Positions 6,421 to 10,274 of a DNA stretch of 10,274 bases are shown piece by piece (the first letter of the stretch is position 1; each line of letters starts with the position of its first letter). Position numbers and translations under genes: made by a program. The stretch comes from Clostridiales bacterium (GTDB lineage: Bacteria > Bacillota > Clostridia > Christensenellales > JAISNN01). The stretch lies in NCBI GenBank assembly GCA_031289865.1, contig JAITOQ010000006.1:1-10274 (forward strand). Reading direction: 5' to 3'. Below the pieces are notes generated by a model. The model worked only from the letters and a program-made list of their open reading frames with translations, was not told the origin of the DNA and made no database searches.

Positions 6421-8639
6421 AGGAATTTAGCCTTCGCTCGAAAGCCGAAAACTTTGACGCGGAGGAATTGAAAGCCCTTATAGAATACGCTCATCTTTTT
6501 GACGCGAGGGTTTTTCTTGCGTTAAATTCTTGTATAAAGCCTATTGAACTCCGCGCCGTAGAGGGTTATTTAGAGCGCGTAAAGGGGCTTAACCTCGACG
6601 CATATATTCTGACGGATATCGGCTTGATAGAACGCGTCAAGCGGCTCGATCCCGCCGCCGCGATACATATTAGTACGCAAGCGGGGATTCACAACCGTTA
6701 CGGCGCAAAGTTTATGGAGGATGCGGGTGCGGACAGGGTCGTTTTGTCGCGTGAAACCGACCTCGAAACCATTGCGGATATTCGGGCAAACACCTCGATA
6801 GAGCTTGAGGTTTTTGTCCACGGCGCGTTGTGCGTATCATTTTCGAGCGCGTGTCTATATAGCAGTCTGACGACGGGAAAGAGCGGAAACCGCGGCGCGT
6901 GTACGCAGCCGTGCCGTTTAAATTATCGGCGAGACATGGAAAGCGGCTATTATTTATCCCCCAAAGACCTTTGCTTGATAGAACATTTGGACGCGTTAAA
7001 AAAAGCGGGCGCGAATGCGGTAAAAATCGAGGGACGGCTAAAACGTCCCGAATACGTCGCGGAATGCGTCGGACGATACCGCGCCGCGCTCGACGGAAAG
7101 CGTATAGACGGCGGCGATATAGACGCGCTTAAAAAAATCTATAACAGAGGCGGTTTCTCGACGGGATACCTTTTCGGAAACGACGTGATAGAGAGCGCGG
7201 TGCAAAATCATATGGGCTTAAAGGTCGGGGAAATCGAGTCGGTTTCGGTTGAAAAAGACGCGAAGTATTCTACAATACGGCTTATTTCAGAATACTCTAT
7301 CGCAAAAGGCGACGGATATAAGCTGTTCCGAAAGAAAAAAGAGTGCGGTGGCGGCGAGGTTGCGGCGGTCGAAAGAGCGCAAGACGGGCGTCAAATTCTG
7401 ACCTTAAACAACGCCGACGCGCTTCGAGGCGACGCTTTTCATATCACCTCCGATACACGCCGACTTGCCGCTCTCCGTGTCATTGAGCGAAAGATAGAGC
7501 TTTCACTCTACGGACGTTTTAAAACGGGAGAGTCGGCTGAGCTTACGGCGACGGCAAAAAATATCTCCGTTACCGTGTGCGGCGATACGGTTGAGAGAGC
7601 GGAGAAAGCTCCCGTGGATTTTGAAACCATAAAGGAAAGGCTTTTACGCGTCAATGAAAAAAATGACGTTTTTAGGGTCAATACAATAGAGATAGACGCG
7701 GATACGGATATCTTTCTCCCTCTTTCAAAGCTAAACGAGCTTAGACGAAGCGCGTTAGCAAAGCTCCGCGCCGTGCTTTTAAAACGATACGACGGGGACG
7801 CTATAGCGCGGAGTATAGGTCGGCAAAAAATATCGGCGAATTCCGCTTCTATACCGCTGAATACCTCACAAAAAAGGATTGCCGCCGAGGTGTCGCATGA
7901 GGAGCAAATCGTACCTATGTTAGGTGCGTGCGCCCCCATAATCTATGCTCCGAGGGAATATGAGATAAAGGTGATTTGCGGGTTTTTGGACGCGCTGACA
8001 AAAAACGGCATAGAAACAAAGCCGTATTTAAAGCTTCCGCTCCAAGCGGACAAGAGAGATTTAGCCATCATAGAAAATGTGATTCACGCGTTCCGCGATA
8101 GGATAGGCGGGTTGTCGGGCGAAAATCCTTACGCGCTTATGCTGTCAAAAAAATACGCTTTACCGTATTTTGCTGGGCTGTTTCACAACGTTTATAACGA
8201 CGGCATTATAGAGGCGGCTGCGCGCATATATCCCAATACGGATTTTTTACTTTCTCCCGAATTGAACGCAAAAGAGCTTAGGGAGATTCGCTATAGCGGC
8301 GCGTATGTTTATTCGTACGGTCGGCTTCCGATGATGAATTTTAAGCATTGTCCAAACCGCTCCGCTTGCAGTAGTTGTACGGGAAAGGTCTTCTATTCCG
8401 ACGGAAAATACAAATACGACATCGTGCGGACGCGGGTAAAGAATTGCTATCACACCATGTACAACCCTCCGGTATTAAATCTCTCAAAATACCCGACAAA
8501 AAAGAGTCTATACCTTGATTTTTCGGGAACGGAGGAGGGGAATATCGAGGAGATTTTGACCGCTTTTTTAAACGGCACGCCGTATCAAAATCCAAATCTT
8601 GAGTTTACGTCGGGACACTTTAAGCGGGGAGTGGAGTGA
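6336..8639 (+). CDS. U32 family protein, RlhA-like (annotated as peptidase; likely RNA hydroxylation)
   Basis: This 767-residue protein opens with MELCAPAGNLSSFYSAVHCGANAVYLGL, the standard U32 N-terminus. The U32 signature EVFVHGALC is followed by Cys166, Cys173, Cys189 and Cys193. A long C-terminal part resembles the DUF3656-containing U32 proteins and carries a second Cys group (Cys672, Cys678, Cys681, Cys704). U32 proteins were named collagenase-like peptidases, but characterised members RlhA and TrhP make 5-hydroxycytidine in 23S rRNA or 5-hydroxyuridine in tRNA, with dependence on iron-sulfur assembly and prephenate. The conserved Cys sets fit cluster binding. The RNA target here is unknown, so I give no symbol. 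The start is fixed by homology; upstream there is only a weak GGGTGGA. It overlaps the transglycosylase gene by 85 bases. Residues about 308-322 are encoded by a copy of the AGTATTCT inverted repeat. Confidence 0.93.
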   Translation: MELCAPAGNLSSFYSAVHCGANAVYLGLKEFSLRSKAENFDAEELKALIEYAHLFDARVFLALNSCIKPIELRAVEGYLERVKGLNLDAYILTDIGLIERVKRLDPAAAIHISTQAGIHNRYGAKFMEDAGADRVVLSRETDLETIADIRANTSIELEVFVHGALCVSFSSACLYSSLTTGKSGNRGACTQPCRLNYRRDMESGYYLSPKDLCLIEHLDALKKAGANAVKIEGRLKRPEYVAECVGRYRAALDGKRIDGGDIDALKKIYNRGGFSTGYLFGNDVIESAVQNHMGLKVGEIESVSVEKDAKYSTIRLISEYSIAKGDGYKLFRKKKECGGGEVAAVERAQDGRQILTLNNADALRGDAFHITSDTRRLAALRVIERKIELSLYGRFKTGESAELTATAKNISVTVCGDTVERAEKAPVDFETIKERLLRVNEKNDVFRVNTIEIDADTDIFLPLSKLNELRRSALAKLRAVLLKRYDGDAIARSIGRQKISANSASIPLNTSQKRIAAEVSHEEQIVPMLGACAPIIYAPREYEIKVICGFLDALTKNGIETKPYLKLPLQADKRDLAIIENVIHAFRDRIGGLSGENPYALMLSKKYALPYFAGLFHNVYNDGIIEAAARIYPNTDFLLSPELNAKELREIRYSGAYVYSYGRLPMMNFKHCPNRSACSSCTGKVFYSDGKYKYDIVRTRVKNCYHTMYNPPVLNLSKYPTKKSLYLDFSGTEEGNIEEILTAFLNGTPYQNPNLEFTSGHFKRGVE
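7258..7300. repeat. copy 3 of the AGTATTCT inverted repeat, inside the U32 reading frame
   Basis: AGTATTCT (7264-7271) and AGAATACT (7289-7296) are separated by 17 bases, as in the intergenic copies. Identity to the copy at 5717-5734 is 18 of 18 bases at the left side (7258-7275), and AGAATACTCT is identical at the right. The repeat is read in frame as roughly KYSTIRLISEYS between the U32 core and the C-terminal domains, without a stop or frame change. Confidence 0.88.
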
Positions 8640-8645
8640 ACGAGT

Positions 8646-8680
8646 GCAGAATGCAAAATGTAAAATGCAGAATGTAGAAT
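8646..8680. repeat. heptad-period array after the U32 gene
   Basis: Five 7-base units start six bases after the U32 stop: GCAGAAT, GCAAAAT, GTAAAAT, GCAGAAT and GTAGAAT. The period matches the arrays at 5390 and 5659 but the unit sequence differs. Arrays of this kind are familiar as intergenic low-complexity sequence in some Firmicutes and Bacteroidota genomes; their origin is not clear to me. Confidence 0.85.
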
Positions 8681-8693
8681 TGCGGATTAAAAA

Positions 8694-8724
8694 GTAGGTG
8701 TCATCTTGAGCTTGCGAAAGATCC
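8694..8724. repeat. solitary copy of the GAGCTTGCGA palindrome
   Basis: GTAGGTGTCAT followed by the palindrome ATCTTGAGCTTGCGAAAGAT (8703-8722) matches the units at 5444-5612. Two stem positions differ from copy 2 on both arms at once, so pairing is kept (T-A to C-G and C-G to T-A). The G-A and A-G oppositions inside the stem and the TT centre are unchanged. Confidence 0.88.
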
Positions 8725-8777
8725 GAAATGTTAGCGAGTAAAATATCCGAAAAACGTCGGCAGTAGAGTACATAAAC

Positions 8778-8816
8778 ACGCGAGGTATTCCCGTTTAGCC
8801 TCATATTTAGAATACT
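8778..8816. repeat. copy 4 of the AGTATTCT inverted repeat, diverged, upstream of mutS2
   Basis: ACGCGA leads into GGTATTCC (8784-8791). After 17 bases comes AGAATACT (8809-8816). The core GTATTC/GAATAC pairing is kept while the outer and inner positions of the left arm have changed. It ends 23 bases before the mutS2 start. Confidence 0.75.
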
Positions 8817-8839
8817 CACACAAAAAATAAAGGAAAATT

Positions 8840-10274
8840 ATGATAAGCAAAAAAACCTTAAAAAATCTCGAATACGATAAAATCTTAGAGCGGCTCAAAA
8901 AATTCGCGGGGTCGGAAAAAGCCAAAAGCGATATCGAGGCTTTGACTCCCGCGGTGAGTTTCGAGGAGAGCGAGCGTCTTTTAACGGAGACGCACGAAGC
9001 GGATAAGCTCATACACGAGTATGCGCTAAATCTTTCTTTTAGTTTTGACGACATAACTTTTGCGCTTGACCGCGCTGAAAAAATGTCCACGCTGACGCAA
9101 GACGAGATTTTAAAAATCGGACGGGTTTTAAAGACTTCGCGTGTCCTCAAGACCTCGATTTCAAAGGTCGACGACCCCGAAATTACCCTCCTCAAAGAAA
9201 AGACAAATCTTCTATATACCGACAAGCTGCTTGAAGAAAAAATTTTTTCCTCTATTATAAGTCCGTATGAGGTATCGGACAATGCTTCCTACGAGTTGAG
9301 AAACATACGCGACAAAATCAAAAAGTGCAACGAGGATATCCGCTCGAAGCTCATTCATTTTGTGACGGGCGCGGCGTATTCCAAATACTTACAAGACAAC
9401 ATTATAACGATTCGCGACGACCGTCATGTGATTTTGGTGAAGAGCGAATTTAAAGGCATGATCCCCGGACTTATTCACGGACAATCCTCGACGGGTTCGA
9501 CGCTGTACGTCGAGCCTATGGTCGTCTTCGAGCTTAACAACCGCTTAAAGTCGCTCCTCTCGGACGAGATATTTGAGATTGAAAAAATTCTGCGGAGATT
9601 TACGGCGGAAATAAATGCGAGTGAAGGTTTGATTCGGTACGGCTTTTTGCTTGCGACCGAATTGGATGTGATTTTTGCAAAGGCGGCGTTCGGAAAAAGT
9701 ATCAATGGGATTTGCCCCGTCCTAAACAAACGGCGCGAAATCAAGATTATAAAAGGACGGCACCCGCTCATCGACCCCGAAAAGGTAGTGCCTATCACGC
9801 TGACCCTCGGCGGTAATTACAAAATCCTTATGGTGACGGGTCCGAATACGGGAGGAAAGACCGTCACGCTCAAACTCACCGGACTGTTCGCACTCATGAC
9901 TCAAACGGGGCTGTTTATACCGGCGTCTGCGGACAGCGAAATCGGGATTTTTGACGGTATATATTCTGATATAGGCGACGAACAGAGTATAGAACAAAGC
10001 CTTTCCACATTTAGCTCTCACATGACTAATCTCATTTGGATTTTAAATCGATTTGACAAAAATTCCCTCCTCCTTTTGGACGAGCTTGGCGCGGGGACCG
10101 ATCCGACTGAGGGGGCCGCGCTTGCGCTTGCTATCACGTCGCGCATCAAAAAGGTCGGCGCGTCGGCGGTCGTTACGACGCATTACAACGAGTTAAAGGA
10201 GTTTTCGCTGACGGAGGACGGGGTGGAAAATGCGTCGATGGACTTTGACCCCGAAACCTTTGCGCCGTCCTATC
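8840..10274 (+). CDS. mutS2: endonuclease MutS2 / ribosome rescue factor (3' end beyond window)
   Basis: The frame is open from the ATG at 8840 to the window edge, 478 codons. It starts MISKKTLKNLEYDKILERLKKFAGSEKAK, the usual MutS2 N-terminus, and continues with the helical core and clamp region to about residue 310. The MutS-type ATPase follows, with Walker A GPNTGGKT (residues 334-341), Walker B LLLLDELGAGTDPTEG (Asp414, Glu415) and TTHYNELKEF. It lacks the mismatch-binding N-terminal domain of MutS. Full-length relatives are about 780-790 residues, so the coiled coil, linker and C-terminal Smr nuclease domain would lie outside the window. Family members suppress homologous recombination in some species, and in Bacillus MutS2 acts on collided ribosomes. 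AAAGGA at 8829-8834 supports the start. The gene is preceded by a 200-base gap filled with three repeat types. Confidence 0.96.
   Translation, partial: MISKKTLKNLEYDKILERLKKFAGSEKAKSDIEALTPAVSFEESERLLTETHEADKLIHEYALNLSFSFDDITFALDRAEKMSTLTQDEILKIGRVLKTSRVLKTSISKVDDPEITLLKEKTNLLYTDKLLEEKIFSSIISPYEVSDNASYELRNIRDKIKKCNEDIRSKLIHFVTGAAYSKYLQDNIITIRDDRHVILVKSEFKGMIPGLIHGQSSTGSTLYVEPMVVFELNNRLKSLLSDEIFEIEKILRRFTAEINASEGLIRYGFLLATELDVIFAKAAFGKSINGICPVLNKRREIKIIKGRHPLIDPEKVVPITLTLGGNYKILMVTGPNTGGKTVTLKLTGLFALMTQTGLFIPASADSEIGIFDGIYSDIGDEQSIEQSLSTFSSHMTNLIWILNRFDKNSLLLLDELGAGTDPTEGAALALAITSRIKKVGASAVVTTHYNELKEFSLTEDGVENASMDFDPETFAPSY

Noticed and set aside
8568..8819. Reverse-strand open frame between the U32 gene and mutS2
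   Set aside because: It runs through the heptad array, palindrome and inverted repeat and into the U32 coding region; its peptide is low-complexity repeat translation.

Overview
The window reads as a chromosomal housekeeping block from a Clostridia-like Bacillota. The genes, all on the + strand, are yebC, proA, polA, coaE, a small membrane-anchored lytic transglycosylase, a U32-family protein and mutS2. The polA-coaE-transglycosylase run, the MutS2 family and the proofreading-deficient look of PolA all fit Firmicutes. Codon use leans to GCG, GAC and CGC with AAA for Lys and looks even across the genes, so I see no sign of recent transfer of whole genes. A finer placement, such as an uncultured gut Christensenellales-type lineage, is only a guess.

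Layout. Positions 1-132 hold the possible tail of an upstream gene and an AT-rich leader. yebC (133-870) and proA (888-2120) are 17 bases apart and probably co-transcribed. A 134-base gap with nested inverted repeats precedes polA (2255-4825). coaE (4813-5412) overlaps the end of polA. A 363-base repeat-rich gap (5413-5775) leads to the transglycosylase gene (5776-6420). That gene runs 85 bases into the U32 gene (6336-8639). A 200-base repeat-rich gap (8640-8839) precedes mutS2 (8840 to the window end, incomplete).

The genes cover translation or transcription control (YebC), proline synthesis (ProA), DNA repair synthesis (PolA), coenzyme A synthesis (CoaE), cell-wall turnover (transglycosylase), probable RNA hydroxylation (U32) and ribosome rescue or recombination control (MutS2). 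Apart from tight spacing they are not one pathway.

The unusual content is between and inside the genes. Three short repeat families recur. (1) A four-copy inverted repeat has arms AGTATTCT and AGAATACT always separated by exactly 17 bases; it lies upstream of polA, the transglycosylase gene and mutS2, with one copy inside the U32 reading frame. (2) A four-copy 20-base palindrome of the type ATTCTGAGCTTGCGAAGAAT shows compensatory stem changes, and three copies sit in a 66-base tandem repeat. (3) There are 7-base-period arrays, one of which encodes the C-terminus of CoaE. Two gaps carry all three families in the same order: heptad array, palindrome, inverted repeat, next gene. I found no RNA genes, CRISPR array, transposase or defence system.
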